Assembly (NCBI GenBank): GCA_004297395.1
Contig: SCUO01000045.1
Span: 1-54,255, forward strand
Length of the DNA stretch: 54,255 nucleotides
Direction of reading: 5' to 3'
From: Chloroflexota bacterium
GTDB taxonomy: Bacteria > Chloroflexota > Limnocylindria > Limnocylindrales > CSP1-4
Shown here: positions 9,844 to 18,948 of the stretch, piece by piece
Numbering within the stretch: position 1 is the first letter of the stretch
How the letters are laid out: every line of letters begins with the position of its first letter
Translations under genes and position numbers: made by a program
Notes under the pieces: model-generated
Database searches by the model: none
What the model saw: only the letters and a program-made list of their open reading frames with translations
Told to the model about the DNA's origin: nothing

Positions 9844-10374
9844 GTGTCCGTCCGAACGGGCATGACATCACCGCTCCGTCCTGCCCGTCGCTTCCATCCA
9901 GTCGCCGCAATCGTCGGCACGATCCTTCTCGTGACGGTGGCTGCCGGCTGCAGCTACCTGTCGCGCTCCACCACCTCGCCCGGCCCGACAGCCTCGCCCG
10001 GCCCGCTCCTGTCCGTCGAGACGCGCGGCGGTCACTGCATCGGCGGCACGTGCGGTGCGATCGTGGTCCTGGAGAGCGACGGCCGCGTCCGAACCGGGGA
10101 GAAGCCACCCAACGAGCTTGGGACCATTTCCCCGGAGGACCTCGCGGGGATGACCGCGCTCATCGAGTCGACCGACTTCGCCGCGATCCGGGCCCACCCG
10201 TTCACCGACACCTGTCCCGTCGCCTTCGACGGCCAGGAGGTCGTCTACGAGTTCACGACGAGCGGTGGCGTCGAGCGCATCGAGTCCTGCGTCACGGAGG
10301 TCGATCCGCGACATCCGCTGTTCGCGGCGGTCACCGCCGTCCTCGAGAGCTTCATCTCGCTCCCGACCGAGTAG
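9844..10374 (+). CDS. Putative lipoprotein of unknown function
   Basis: The 176-aa product has basic N-terminal residues, a hydrophobic stretch (AAIVGTILLVTVAAGC) and a lipobox VAAGC, so it should be lipid-anchored outside the membrane. A Ser/Thr/Pro linker follows, then a domain with four Cys (HCIGGTC, DTC, ESC) that may form disulfides. I do not recognise the fold. The GTG at 9844 has AAGGA about 14 nt upstream; the ATG at 9862 is an alternative that keeps the signal. It follows the nucleotidyltransferase by 28 bp and ends 10 bp from a convergent gene. Confidence 0.72.
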   Translation: MSVRTGMTSPLRPARRFHPVAAIVGTILLVTVAAGCSYLSRSTTSPGPTASPGPLLSVETRGGHCIGGTCGAIVVLESDGRVRTGEKPPNELGTISPEDLAGMTALIESTDFAAIRAHPFTDTCPVAFDGQEVVYEFTTSGGVERIESCVTEVDPRHPLFAAVTAVLESFISLPTE

Positions 10375-10384
10375 CGCGCCCGGG

Positions 10385-11335
10385 TCAGAGGGTCGCGCCT
10401 AGCGCCGCCTCGATCTCCGGGTAGTCGAACCGGAAGCCGAGCTCTTCGAGCCTGGCCGGCGCGACCCGCCGGGAGCCCAGGACCAGGGTGGCCTCCTCGC
10501 GCAGCACGAGCCGGAGCGGCCAGGCCGGGACCGGAAAGCGCGACGGCCGGTGGAGGACCCGGCCCATCGCCCGGGCGACGTCGGCCTGGCGGACCGGGCC
10601 GGGAGCGGCCGCGTTGACGGGCCCGCGCAGCCGCTCGTCATCGAGGGCCAGCCGGTAGACCCGGACGAGATCGTCGATGTGGATCCAGCTGAACCACTGC
10701 CGCCCGCCGCCGATCGGACCGCCGAGGAACAGCCGGGTGGGCAGGGCGAACAGGCGCAGGAGCGGGCTCCCGGCGGCCAGGACGAAGGCCGTTCGAACGG
10801 CCACGACCCGGACGCCCGCGGCCTCCGCCGGGGATGCGGCCGCCTCCCAGTCACGGCCGAGGCGGGGAAGGAACCCCGGCGTCTGGCCGGTATCCGTCGC
10901 CTCGGTCGCCGGCTCGGCGTCGAGGCCGGTGTAGCCGTCCGTGCCGGCGGCATTCACGAGGACACGCGGCCGCTCGCCGGCCGGCAGGCCTTCGATCGCC
11001 GCGACGAGCGTCGCCGTCGCGCCGACCCGACTCCGGACGATGGCGGCGCGCCGGCCCGGCAGCCACCAGGGGAGTGGGCCGATGGCCGCCCCGCAGACGT
11101 TCACCACCGCGTCCGCGCCACGAAGCGCCTCCACCGCGGACGTCGGATCGGACGGATCCCAGGGTGTGACACCCGGCCTCGTCCCGCGGCTGAGGACGGT
11201 GACCTCGATGCCGTCTGCCCGCAACGACGCGGTGATCGCCCGGCCGATCATGCCCGTACCGCCGGCGATGACGACGCGTCGGCCTGTCGCGAGGGGCTGG
11301 CCCGGAGCATCATTTGATGGACGGAGCGCGGTCAT
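10385..11335 (-). CDS. TIGR01777 family epimerase (NAD-dependent, YfcH-like)
   Basis: The 316-aa protein is an extended short-chain dehydrogenase/epimerase. It has VVIAGGTGMIGRAITASL at the N-terminus, DAVVNVCGAAIG, SRVGATATLVAAI, FSWIHIDDLVRVYRLAL, the GPVNAAAPGPV loop and the C-terminal LEELGFRFDYPEIEAAL that marks the TIGR01777/SulA family. Substrates of the family are not established. The ATG at 11335 has AGGGAG about 8 nt upstream; a longer frame to 11506 would cross the divergent promoter and is rejected. It is transcribed away from a GbsR-like regulator. Confidence 0.88.
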   Translation of the reverse strand: MTALRPSNDAPGQPLATGRRVVIAGGTGMIGRAITASLRADGIEVTVLSRGTRPGVTPWDPSDPTSAVEALRGADAVVNVCGAAIGPLPWWLPGRRAAIVRSRVGATATLVAAIEGLPAGERPRVLVNAAGTDGYTGLDAEPATEATDTGQTPGFLPRLGRDWEAAASPAEAAGVRVVAVRTAFVLAAGSPLLRLFALPTRLFLGGPIGGGRQWFSWIHIDDLVRVYRLALDDERLRGPVNAAAPGPVRQADVARAMGRVLHRPSRFPVPAWPLRLVLREEATLVLGSRRVAPARLEELGFRFDYPEIEAALGATL

Positions 11336-11359
11336 CTCGGGCTCCCTTTGTGCTACCTT

Positions 11360-11377
11360 GTCATAGCAAGTTATGAC
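11360..11377. promoter_or_regulatory. Perfect inverted repeat GTCATA-N6-TATGAC (operator candidate)
   Basis: GTCATA (11360-11365) and TATGAC (11372-11377) are exact complements with a 6-bp spacer. The site covers the start codon of the GbsR-like gene and lies 25 bp from the epimerase start. A TACCTT hexamer (11354-11359) just before it could be the -10 of the regulator gene. The site is well placed for autoregulation and control of the divergent pair. Confidence 0.5.
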
Positions 11378-12122
11378 TGCCCAACCGGCTACTGTCAAGT
11401 CGCACGTTTCTGTCGCCGATCCATCGCCCGCGGCGGAGGCGATCCGGCTGCGCCTCGCCGATGCCTGGGGCGAGATGGGCGCGGCCTGGGGCGTCGCCCC
11501 GGCCATCGCCCGCGTCCATGCCTACCTCATGGCCCGCCAGGCCGCGCTCACCGAGCGCGAGGTTCGCGAGGCCCTCGGGCTGTCGCACCGGGCGGCCAGC
11601 CTGGCCCTCGCCGACGCCGAGGCCTGGGGCCTCGTGGAACGCGTTTCCGAGCCACGCCGTGTCGGCCGTCGCGGGCCTGCCGGCGCGGCGTACCAGGCCA
11701 TAGGCGACCACTGGCGCTGGTTCGGCCGGGTCGTCGCCGAGCGGAAGGTCCGCGAGGGCGATCCGATCATCGACGTCCTCGAGCGAACCGCCGCCGAGGT
11801 TGCCGCGGCGGCCGCCGCCAATCCCGCCGACCCCGACCTCGCCGGGCTCCGCGACTGGCTCGCGACGTTCCTCGTCTTCGTCCGGCTGTTCGACCGCGCT
11901 GTCGGCCTGGTCCCGCGGTTGGAGCCGCGCGAGCTGGAGCGGGCCCTGCGGCTCCTTGGCGAGGTCCCGGACGACGCGGTCCTGCGCCTCGTCAGGCTGC
12001 TCGACGGATTGCCCGACGATGACGTCCTCGGCCTGGTCGAGGCCGTCAGCCACCTCTCACCGGCAGCCGCTCGCCGGGCCACGAAGCTGATGTCGGGGGT
12101 CGTCCGCACCATCGGTCGTTGA
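11373..12122 (+). CDS. GbsR/MarR-like transcriptional regulator
   Basis: The 249-aa protein carries a winged-helix domain. The part QAALTEREVREALGLSHRAA corresponds to the recognition region, and WGLVERVSEPRRVGRRGPAG to the wing. This is characteristic of GbsR-type regulators, which respond to osmolytes or lipid signals in known cases. The C-terminal half is helical and rich in Leu, Ala and Asp, probably for dimerisation. The ATG at 11373 lies inside the palindrome described for 11360-11377. The effector is unknown; the divergent epimerase is the likely target. Confidence 0.8.
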   Translation: MTAQPATVKSHVSVADPSPAAEAIRLRLADAWGEMGAAWGVAPAIARVHAYLMARQAALTEREVREALGLSHRAASLALADAEAWGLVERVSEPRRVGRRGPAGAAYQAIGDHWRWFGRVVAERKVREGDPIIDVLERTAAEVAAAAAANPADPDLAGLRDWLATFLVFVRLFDRAVGLVPRLEPRELERALRLLGEVPDDAVLRLVRLLDGLPDDDVLGLVEAVSHLSPAAARRATKLMSGVVRTIGR

Positions 12123-12162
12123 GGTCGCCGGGCCCGGGAGAGGAATCGCGCGGAACCCGTGC

Positions 12163-12168
12163 GATAAT
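12163..12168 (+). promoter_or_regulatory. -10 element GATAAT upstream of pdxS
   Basis: GATAAT lies about 98 nt before the pdxS ATG, giving a leader of about 90 nt that ends in GAGGAAG (12250-12256). No known riboswitch fold was recognised in the leader. Confidence 0.4.
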
Positions 12169-12266
12169 CGCCGCGCTGCGGCGACCCGGCCCGGCCCGAA
12201 CGGGCGACGACCCCGAGGCAGGCGGACCGGCGGACCCGCGGCAGGACCTGAGGAAGCAGCCCCAAC

Positions 12267-13154
12267 ATGACCGTCGAGACCTCCACCTGGGCGACGAAGA
12301 AGGGTCTCGCCCAGATGCTCAAGGGCGGCGTCATCATGGACGTCGTCACGGCCGAGCACGCCAAGATCGCCGAGGACGCCGGCGCGGTGGCCGTCATGGC
12401 CCTCGAGCGCGTGCCCGCCGACATCCGTGCCGCCGGCGGCGTCGCCCGGATGTCGGACCCGGCGATGATCCAGTCAATCATGGACGCCGTGACCATCCCG
12501 GTGATGGCCAAGGCCCGGATCGGCCATTTCGTCGAGGCCCAGATCCTGGAAGCCCTCGGCGTCGACTACATCGACGAGTCCGAGGTCCTGACCCCGGCCG
12601 ATGAGCGCAACCACATCGACAAGCACGCCTTCAAGGTCCCGTTCGTGTGCGGCTGCCGGAACCTCGGCGAGGCCCTCCGACGGATCAACGAGGGCGCGGC
12701 GATGATGCGGACGAAGGGCGAGGCCGGGACGGGCAATGTCGTCGAGGCGGTCCATCAGCTGCGCGACGTGCTGGCCGAGATCCGCCGCCTCCAGGGGATG
12801 CGTGAGGACGAGCTGTTCGTCGCGGCCAAGGAGCTCCAGGCGCCGTACGAGGTCGTGAAGCAGGTCGCCGCCGATGGCCGGCTGCCGGTCGTGAACTTCG
12901 TGGCCGGCGGCATATCGACGCCGGCCGATGCGGCCCTCGTCATGCAGCTCGGGGCAGAGGGCGTGTTCGTCGGCTCGGGCATCTTCAAGAGCGAGGATCC
13001 GGCCCGGATGGCAAATGCCATCGTCCAGGCGACCACCCACTTCGACGACCCCCAGATCCTGGCCGACGTCAGTCGCGGCCTCGGTGCCCCGATGCGGGGC
13101 ATTGCCCTCGAGCAGCTCGCCGAGTCGGATCGGCTGGCCGTTCGGGGTTGGTAG
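12267..13154 (+). CDS. pdxS: Pyridoxal 5'-phosphate synthase, PdxS (lyase) subunit
   Basis: The 295-aa TIM-barrel subunit condenses ribose 5-phosphate, glyceraldehyde 3-phosphate and ammonia to PLP. Signature stretches are [40 protein letters not shown] (with the Schiff-base Lys), [36 protein letters not shown] and [20 protein letters not shown]. It receives ammonia from PdxT, encoded 32 bp downstream. The length is normal (about 295). A leader of about 90 nt precedes it. Confidence 0.97.
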   Translation: MTVETSTWATKKGLAQMLKGGVIMDVVTAEHAKIAEDAGAVAVMALERVPADIRAAGGVARMSDPAMIQSIMDAVTIPVMAKARIGHFVEAQILEALGVDYIDESEVLTPADERNHIDKHAFKVPFVCGCRNLGEALRRINEGAAMMRTKGEAGTGNVVEAVHQLRDVLAEIRRLQGMREDELFVAAKELQAPYEVVKQVAADGRLPVVNFVAGGISTPADAALVMQLGAEGVFVGSGIFKSEDPARMANAIVQATTHFDDPQILADVSRGLGAPMRGIALEQLAESDRLAVRGW

Positions 13155-13186
13155 GTCGCCGCGCCGGCGACGGCGGGGTTGGGCCG

Positions 13187-13825
13187 ATGCGCATCGGGGT
13201 CCTCGCCGTCCAGGGGGCGTTTGCCGAACACATCTCGACCCTCGGCGCCATCGGCGTGGAGGGCGTCGAGGTGCGCCTGCCGTCCGATCTCGAGGACATC
13301 AGTGGCCTGATCCTGCCGGGCGGTGAATCGACCGCCCAACGCCGGCTCATCGAGCGCTGGGGTCTGCGCGAACCGATCCTTGATCTCGCCCGGTCCGGCG
13401 CGCCGCTGTTCGGCACCTGCGCCGGGATGATCCTCCTGGCCGACGACATCGTCGACGGCGACCCCACGACCCTGCCGCTGCTCGACATCGGCGTCCGCCG
13501 AAACGCCTTCGGGCGCCAGCTCGATTCGTTCGAGACGGAGCTGTCGGTCCCGATGCTCGGCGACCGGGCGATCCACGCCGTCTTCATCCGGGCCCCGATC
13601 GTCGAGCGCGTCGGGCCCGGCGTGGACGTCCTGGCCCGCCTCGAGGACGGGCGGGTCGTGGCCGTCCGGGAGCGCAACGTCGTGGCCACGGCATTCCACC
13701 CCGAGCTGGCCGGCGAGACCCGCTTTCACCGCCTCGTGGCGACGATGGCCGCCGAGCACGACGACCCCGGCGAGGGGTCCGGCCGGCGGCACCATCCCAC
13801 CCGCCGCACGGGCCTGGCCCGATGA
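13187..13825 (+). CDS. pdxT: Pyridoxal 5'-phosphate synthase, PdxT (glutaminase) subunit
   Basis: The 212-aa class I glutaminase supplies ammonia to PdxS. It begins with RIGVLAVQGAFAEH and has GGEST, the nucleophile in LFGTCAGMILLA and the HPE dyad residues in ATAFHPELAGETRFH. The ATG at 13187 matches the family N-terminus; a longer frame from 13148 adds unrelated residues. A basic tail of about 20 residues after the core is longer than usual. The stop overlaps the next start by 4 nt (ATGA). Confidence 0.95.
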   Translation: MRIGVLAVQGAFAEHISTLGAIGVEGVEVRLPSDLEDISGLILPGGESTAQRRLIERWGLREPILDLARSGAPLFGTCAGMILLADDIVDGDPTTLPLLDIGVRRNAFGRQLDSFETELSVPMLGDRAIHAVFIRAPIVERVGPGVDVLARLEDGRVVAVRERNVVATAFHPELAGETRFHRLVATMAAEHDDPGEGSGRRHHPTRRTGLAR

Positions 13826-14910
13826 CCCAGTTGCGACCGGCCCGCCCGTCGGGCAAGGTCCGGGCCGCCCGGATCACGGATCTCGCCGCCCTCGGCGAGC
13901 TGTCCGAGCTGTGCGAGGACGACGCGGCCGGCGGGCGTTCCCTGGGCCTGCCGGTGAGCGGGCCGCGGATCGGCGTCTTCAGCCTCTTCCGGCTGCCCCT
14001 GGGCGCCTTTCGGCCCAACGACCTGCTGTTCGTCTACGAGGAGGACCACCGGGTCGCCGGCCTCGTCCGGGTGGAGCGCGAGAGCCATCGCGATGACTGG
14101 ACCATCGTCGAGCTCGACGCGATCGCCGGGCTCCCCGGCGCGGGCGCGGGCGACATCCGGTTCCGGCTCGTCCAGCAGGTCCTGCGAGAGGGCCAGAAGC
14201 GTGGCGCCGCACGGTTCCACGTCGCCTGCGCCGACGCCGGGGGCAACGTCGAGCTGTTCATGCAGGCCGGCTTCGCCCGCTACGGCGAGGAGCGGGTCCT
14301 CCACCGGCCGGCAGGCCCGGCGCTGCCCGACCCGTGGTCGGATGAGCGGGCCCTGGCCGCCGGGATCCGGGCCGCCCGGCCGGTCGATGCGGTGGCCCTC
14401 ATGCAGCTCTACGCCGCGGTGACGCCGGCCCCGGTCCAGCGGCTCGAGGGCTTCCGCATCCCCGACTGGGAGCGCCAGGGCTCGAACTGGCGGGTCCCCC
14501 GGAGCAGCCTCGCGCCGCTGCTGCGGTTCGCCGACATCGAGGCCTACGTCCTGGAGTCGCCCGACCGGCCGCAGCTGGACGGCTTCATCCAGATCGGCGT
14601 GGCCCGCGAGGCCCAGCCGCACTACCTGCGGGTCCTGGGCCGGCCCGACGTGGACCTCGGCCAGCTCATCGACTTCGGGCTGGGCGACATCCGGTCGCGG
14701 ACCGGCCGGTCCGGCGACCGACCCGACGAGCATGGCGTCATCGCCCCGGTACGGACGTACGAATCGCCCATCGACCGGCGGCTCGAGGCGGCCGGCTTCG
14801 CCGCCGTCTCGACCGTCACCCTGCTCCTTCGGGAGACCCTCGTCCGCGTCGCGGAGCCGGTGCTCGTCCCCGGCGGCGTCCGCAGCCTGGAGGTCACGCG
14901 TGGCTCCTGA
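13822..14910 (+). CDS. GNAT-like N-acetyltransferase domain protein
   Basis: The 362-aa protein reads as one or two diverged acetyltransferase folds. The pattern [20 protein letters not shown] is followed by [27 protein letters not shown] and [19 protein letters not shown], matching the central strands and CoA-binding helix of GNAT enzymes. A second half ([20 protein letters not shown], then [20 protein letters not shown]) looks similar. The acceptor is unknown. It is coupled to pdxT by a 4-nt overlap and to the R3H ATPase by an 11-nt overlap, so the proteins are made together. Confidence 0.7.
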   Translation: MTQLRPARPSGKVRAARITDLAALGELSELCEDDAAGGRSLGLPVSGPRIGVFSLFRLPLGAFRPNDLLFVYEEDHRVAGLVRVERESHRDDWTIVELDAIAGLPGAGAGDIRFRLVQQVLREGQKRGAARFHVACADAGGNVELFMQAGFARYGEERVLHRPAGPALPDPWSDERALAAGIRAARPVDAVALMQLYAAVTPAPVQRLEGFRIPDWERQGSNWRVPRSSLAPLLRFADIEAYVLESPDRPQLDGFIQIGVAREAQPHYLRVLGRPDVDLGQLIDFGLGDIRSRTGRSGDRPDEHGVIAPVRTYESPIDRRLEAAGFAAVSTVTLLLRETLVRVAEPVLVPGGVRSLEVTRGS

Positions 14911-17008
14911 GGAACGAGCCGAGTCGCAGGAGCGTGCCGAGCGGCGCGAGACGATCGACGACATCGATGCCCTGCTGTCGTCGCTGCCCGTCGAGATCGT
15001 CGCCGCGATCCACACTTTGCCCGACCAGGAATCGGTCATCGAGGTCGTCCTCGACCTGGGCCGCCGGCCGGAGGCCCGGTTCCCCGATTCCGAGGTCACC
15101 CTCCTGGAGCGGGAGATCACCGACAAGGACATTGCCCACGTGGTCGAGCACATCGGGACGTTCGGCGACGACAACCGGGCTGGGATCGAACGGACGCTCC
15201 ACCGGATCTCGGCCATCCGAAACCGCAACGGCAAGATCGTCGGCCTGACCTGCCGGATCGGGCGGGCCGTCTACGGCACGATCGAGATCATCGCCGACTT
15301 CGTCGAGACCGGGAAGTCGATCCTGATCATGGGCCGGCCGGGCATCGGCAAGACGACGATGCTGCGCGAGGCGGCCCGGGTCATGGCCGACGACTTCGGC
15401 AAGCGGGTCGTCGTCGTGGACACCTCGAACGAGATCGCCGGCGATGGCGACATCCCGCACCCGGCCATCGGCAAGGCCCGGCGGATGCAGGTCCGAACGC
15501 CATCGCTCCAGCACGAGGTCATGATCGAGGCGGTCGAGAACCACATGCCCCAGGTCATCGTCATCGACGAGATCGGGACGGAGCTGGAGGCCCAGGCTGC
15601 CCGGACGATCGCCGAGCGCGGCGTCCAGCTCATCGGCACGGCCCACGGCAACAACCTCGACAACCTGATGCTCAACCCGACCCTGTCCGACCTCATCGGC
15701 GGCATCCAGAGCGTCACCCTCGGCGATGAGGAGGCTCGTCGCCGCCGGACCCAGAAGAGCGTCCTGGAGCGGAAGGCCCCGCCGACCTTCGACGTCATCA
15801 TCGAGATCCAGGACCGCGAGCGGGTCCTGGTCCACGCCGACGTGGCCGACACGGTCGACAATCTCCTCCGGGGCGACCCGGTTGCGCCGGAGCTGCGCTG
15901 GCGGGACGAAGAGGGCGTCCACCGCTCGCAGTCGCGGCCCAAGCCATCGCCGCGCGAGGGGGCAGCGCCCGACCGGTTCTCGGGCCTCGTGGGGTCCGGT
16001 TCGTCATGGCGGATGGAGCCCGGCTGGCGCGGCGAGGCCGGCTACCGGCCGGGCTACGGCGGCCTTGCCTTCCCGAGCGCGGATCGAACCGGTGCGCGGC
16101 CCGGCTACCGCCCCGGCGCATCCGGCTCGTGGCGGCCGACCCGTGGCGGGCCCTCTGGCCGAGGCAGCGGCGGGTCGGAGGGCATGCCGGGCCACAGCGG
16201 GCCGACGGCCCTCGTCGACGCCCCGTTCGTAGCCGGCGAGATCGCGGACCGCGGGCCGCTCGAGCGCGGCAGCGTGGCCGTGCCGGAGCCCCGGGCGCGC
16301 GAGGCTCGGGAGCTCACCCGGCAGCGCGAGTGGCGCCAGTCGGCGGCCAAGGCGATCGACGCCCTCCGGGTGGACGAGGGGACGGCGCCGGTGAATCCGG
16401 CGGACCTCGTGGCGGATGCCGAGGCACTCGCGGATCGGGCGGTCGTGGACCGGGCAGCCGCGGACCGGGCCGTCGCGGCCGGGACCGAGGCGGCCGGCGA
16501 GGACGGTGCGTTGCGCGTGACCGGCGCGGAAGGGTTGCCCACCCTTCGGGTGCTGCCCCAGGGGATCAGCCGGAAGCGGCTCGAGCAGGCGATCCGCGAG
16601 CTCCAGCTGCCGGTCGAGATCGTCCCTGACGTCGACGACGCCGACGTCGTCATGACCCTCCGGACCGAGTACAAGCAGAAGACGCCGCTCATCCGCGAGG
16701 CCGAGGAACGGGCCATGCCGATCTACGTCCTGAAGACGAACACAATCCTCCAGATGCAGGCCTCCCTGACCTCGATCTTCGCCCTCGAGATCGATCCGCG
16801 CGACGCTGCGCTCCGGGAGACGGAGGAGGCCATCGGGCTCGTCCTGCAGCACTCCGAGCCGGTCGAGCTGTCGCCCCAGAACGCCTACATCCGACGCCTC
16901 CAGCACCAGATGGCGGAGCGGGCCAACCTCGTGTCGCGCTCCCGCGGCCGCGAGCCGTACCGCCGGGTCCGCCTCTACCCCGACGCCGCGAAGTCCGCCT
17001 GGCGCTGA
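14900..17008 (+). CDS. R3H domain AAA ATPase (Ycf45/SpoIIIAA-like)
   Basis: The 702-aa protein has a RecA/AAA-type ATPase in its first half: Walker [36 protein letters not shown] and Walker [19 protein letters not shown] Gly/Pro/Arg-rich, low-complexity linker (about residues 365-460) follows. The C-terminal part includes [20 protein letters not shown] and an R3H single-stranded nucleic-acid binding motif ([20 protein letters not shown]). The plan matches Ycf45 proteins of cyanobacteria, whose role is unsettled. The start is a GTG with GGAGGT 5 nt upstream. The gene overlaps both neighbours. Confidence 0.88.
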   Translation: MAPEERAESQERAERRETIDDIDALLSSLPVEIVAAIHTLPDQESVIEVVLDLGRRPEARFPDSEVTLLEREITDKDIAHVVEHIGTFGDDNRAGIERTLHRISAIRNRNGKIVGLTCRIGRAVYGTIEIIADFVETGKSILIMGRPGIGKTTMLREAARVMADDFGKRVVVVDTSNEIAGDGDIPHPAIGKARRMQVRTPSLQHEVMIEAVENHMPQVIVIDEIGTELEAQAARTIAERGVQLIGTAHGNNLDNLMLNPTLSDLIGGIQSVTLGDEEARRRRTQKSVLERKAPPTFDVIIEIQDRERVLVHADVADTVDNLLRGDPVAPELRWRDEEGVHRSQSRPKPSPREGAAPDRFSGLVGSGSSWRMEPGWRGEAGYRPGYGGLAFPSADRTGARPGYRPGASGSWRPTRGGPSGRGSGGSEGMPGHSGPTALVDAPFVAGEIADRGPLERGSVAVPEPRAREARELTRQREWRQSAAKAIDALRVDEGTAPVNPADLVADAEALADRAVVDRAAADRAVAAGTEAAGEDGALRVTGAEGLPTLRVLPQGISRKRLEQAIRELQLPVEIVPDVDDADVVMTLRTEYKQKTPLIREAEERAMPIYVLKTNTILQMQASLTSIFALEIDPRDAALRETEEAIGLVLQHSEPVELSPQNAYIRRLQHQMAERANLVSRSRGREPYRRVRLYPDAAKSAWR

Positions 17009-18057
17009 TGCCGGCGTCGCCTGGCGCCCCGGCCGGCCGCCTGCTGCGCGGCGGCGTCCGCGGGCTCGGCATCGCCGCCCTCGTGGCGTTCGTCGTTGCC
17101 ACCGCGTCCGGCACGTTCTTCGGGGCCCGGTTCCTGGCCGAGGTCCGAGCGCCGGTGCTGCTCGTCGGAGCGCTGGTCGCAGCACCGGCCCTGGCCGTGC
17201 TCGTGCTGGCCGCGCGGGCGCGTGGCGTTGCCTGGCGCTGGCTGGCGTTCGGGGTGGCCTGGGGGCTGTTCGCGGCCGCCTGGATCTCGCTGACGTTCGA
17301 AGCGGCCCTCGAGCCCCTGACGGTCGTGATCGGGTCGGTCGCGGCGCCATTGGGATCGGAGGTTGCCCTGGCCGCCCCGGGGGCCGTCATCGCCCCGGTC
17401 GTGGAGGAGCCGGCGAAGCTCATCGGTGTCCTGGTCGTCCTCATCGCCGCGCGCCGGGCCGGGGTGCGGCTGACTGCCGCCGTCGGCGCCGCCGTCGGCG
17501 GCGTGGTCGGGCTCGCCTTCGGCCTGTCGGAGGGATCGCACCGGATCGCGACGATCGTCCTCGAACGGGGCTTCGTCGACCTGGACGGCGTCTTTCGGAT
17601 CGACTGGGAGCTGATCGGCATCATCACCCAGCTGCAGCTCATCGCGAAGCTGTTCGCGTTCGGGTTCACCAACCACGCCCTGTTCACGGCCATCGCCGGG
17701 GTTGGCCTGGTGACCCTCCTGGGCGGTCGATGGCGCGCCTCGCTCGGCTGGTTTGCGGTTGCCCTGCTCGCCCACGCGCTCCTCAACTCGGTCGGCGTCG
17801 CCATCGGCGAGCGGGTCTTCCCGGCCGTCAATGGCTCCGCCAGCATCGCGGTCGATCCCGCCGCACGACTGTGGGCCTTCGTCGCCGCCTGGGTGGCGGC
17901 GGCCGCCGGGTTCCTCGTCGCCGAGGGCTGGGCCGCCGTGCTGCTCGTCCGGCGGCTGCGTCGCGAGGGCCGGGCCCCGGACCCGGCGACCGCGGCCGCG
18001 CTGGTGACACCGTCGCCCGCGGTGACAGCGCCGCCCCCGATCGCCTCCGCCGAATGA
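17008..18057 (+). CDS. PrsW-like intramembrane metalloprotease
   Basis: The 349-aa protein has about nine hydrophobic segments. It shows the PrsW/CAAX-protease pattern: IAPVVEEPAKLIGVLVVL (the EExxK-type motif at 133-137), AFGLSEGSHR, FGFTNHALFTAIAGVGL and ALLAHALLNSVG with conserved His and Asn. PrsW in Bacillus cleaves an anti-sigma factor; other members have unknown substrates. The ATG overlaps the R3H gene stop by 1 nt and its own stop overlaps the next gene. An ECF sigma/anti-sigma pair lies 7 kb away, but any link is speculative. Confidence 0.8.
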   Translation: MPASPGAPAGRLLRGGVRGLGIAALVAFVVATASGTFFGARFLAEVRAPVLLVGALVAAPALAVLVLAARARGVAWRWLAFGVAWGLFAAAWISLTFEAALEPLTVVIGSVAAPLGSEVALAAPGAVIAPVVEEPAKLIGVLVVLIAARRAGVRLTAAVGAAVGGVVGLAFGLSEGSHRIATIVLERGFVDLDGVFRIDWELIGIITQLQLIAKLFAFGFTNHALFTAIAGVGLVTLLGGRWRASLGWFAVALLAHALLNSVGVAIGERVFPAVNGSASIAVDPAARLWAFVAAWVAAAAGFLVAEGWAAVLLVRRLRREGRAPDPATAAALVTPSPAVTAPPPIASAE

Positions 18058-18470
18058 GAGAGAACGGGCCGCCCGGGGAGCTGCTGGTGCTCTACGACGC
18101 CGACTGTGGGATCTGCACCGCGACCGCGAATCGCCTGCGGCGCTGGGACCGGCGAGGCAGCCTCGAACTGCTGGCGCTCCAGTCAGCGACGGCCGATGCG
18201 CGCCAGCTGGTCCGCGACATCGCGGTCGGCCATCCACTGCACGACGAGCTCCACGTGGTCGACGCCGCGACCGGGGTCGTGCGCTCGGGCGGGGCGGCGT
18301 TCGTGGAGATCGTCGGCCGGCTGCCCGGCGGCCGGATTCCCTCGCTGGTCGGCCGCCTGCCGCCCGTCGCCTGGCTGATCGGCATCGGCTACGGGCTCGT
18401 GGCCGGGAATCGACGGGCGATCAGCCGGGCCCTGCGGTTCGAGGCCGCCTGCCGGGTGCGGGCGGGCTGA
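18054..18470 (+). CDS. DCC family thiol-disulfide oxidoreductase (DUF393)
   Basis: The 138-aa protein opens with LLVLYDADCGICTATANRLR, the DxxCxxC motif of DCC (YuxK-like) proteins, and continues with ELLALQSATADARQL and a hydrophobic C-terminal region (LPPVAWLIGIGYGLVAG). Members are predicted thioredoxin-like reductases. The ATG at 18054 overlaps the previous stop (ATGA), making it the last gene of the pdx-led cluster. It ends 9 bp from the convergent SnoaL-like gene. Confidence 0.88.
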   Translation: MRENGPPGELLVLYDADCGICTATANRLRRWDRRGSLELLALQSATADARQLVRDIAVGHPLHDELHVVDAATGVVRSGGAAFVEIVGRLPGGRIPSLVGRLPPVAWLIGIGYGLVAGNRRAISRALRFEAACRVRAG

Positions 18471-18479
18471 CGCCGGCCC

Positions 18480-18923
18480 TCAGGGGGTCGGGACCGGCCG
18501 GCCGATCCAGATCCGCTCGCCGGCGAACAGGTCGCTTGCCGGGTCCCACGGGAACAGGATGAGGACCTCGAGGTCAACGGCCAGGCCGCTCGGCGGCGCC
18601 CCGGCCCAGGGCCCCAGGTTCGTGCCGGTCAGCCGGGCGACCTCGAACACGCCCTGCGGCCCGATCACGATCTCGGTCAGGTCGAAGGCGTTGTCCGGGA
18701 AGGCCGCGAAGAGCTCCGAGTAGAAGGCCCGTGCGCCAGCATGGCCCTCCCAACGCTGGCCGGTCGTCACGAGCTCGTACACGCAATCCGGGGCGAGCGT
18801 CGCGACGAGGCCCTCGATGTCGCGCCGGTCCTCGGCGATCGAATGACGGACCCAGAGCCGCTTGATCCGGCGCAGCTCGACCGGATCGAAACCGCGCGCG
18901 AGGCGTGCCTGGATCGTGGACAT
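18480..18923 (-). CDS. SnoaL-like/NTF2-like domain protein
   Basis: The 147-aa protein has the pattern of small cone-shaped NTF2 domains: a first helix (LRRIKRLWVRHSIAEDRRDI), LVATLAPDCVYEL, GHAGARAFYSELFAAFPDN and alternating strands with VFEVARLTGT. Such proteins act as cyclases, hydrolases or ligand-binding units. The ATG at 18923 has TACGAT 9 nt upstream. The extra 32 residues of a longer frame to 19019 are rejected because they overlap the neighbouring gene remnant. Confidence 0.78.
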   Translation of the reverse strand: MSTIQARLARGFDPVELRRIKRLWVRHSIAEDRRDIEGLVATLAPDCVYELVTTGQRWEGHAGARAFYSELFAAFPDNAFDLTEIVIGPQGVFEVARLTGTNLGPWAGAPPSGLAVDLEVLILFPWDPASDLFAGERIWIGRPVPTP

Positions 18924-18932
18924 CGCGGTCGC

Positions 18933-18938
18933 ATCGTA
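18933..18938 (-). promoter_or_regulatory. -10 element TACGAT for the SnoaL-like gene
   Basis: TACGAT ends 9 nt before the ATG at 18923, giving a leaderless or nearly leaderless mRNA. Confidence 0.35.
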
Positions 18939-18948
18939 GCCGCCCGGC

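Noticed and set aside
10385..11506. Longer epimerase frame of 373 codons
   Set aside because: It would begin inside the divergent GbsR gene; the ATG at 11335 has a ribosome-binding site and a family-like N-terminus.
12169..12266. Riboswitch in the pdxS leader
   Set aside because: The leader is GC-rich and can fold, but I could not match it to a known class and no conserved core was recognised.
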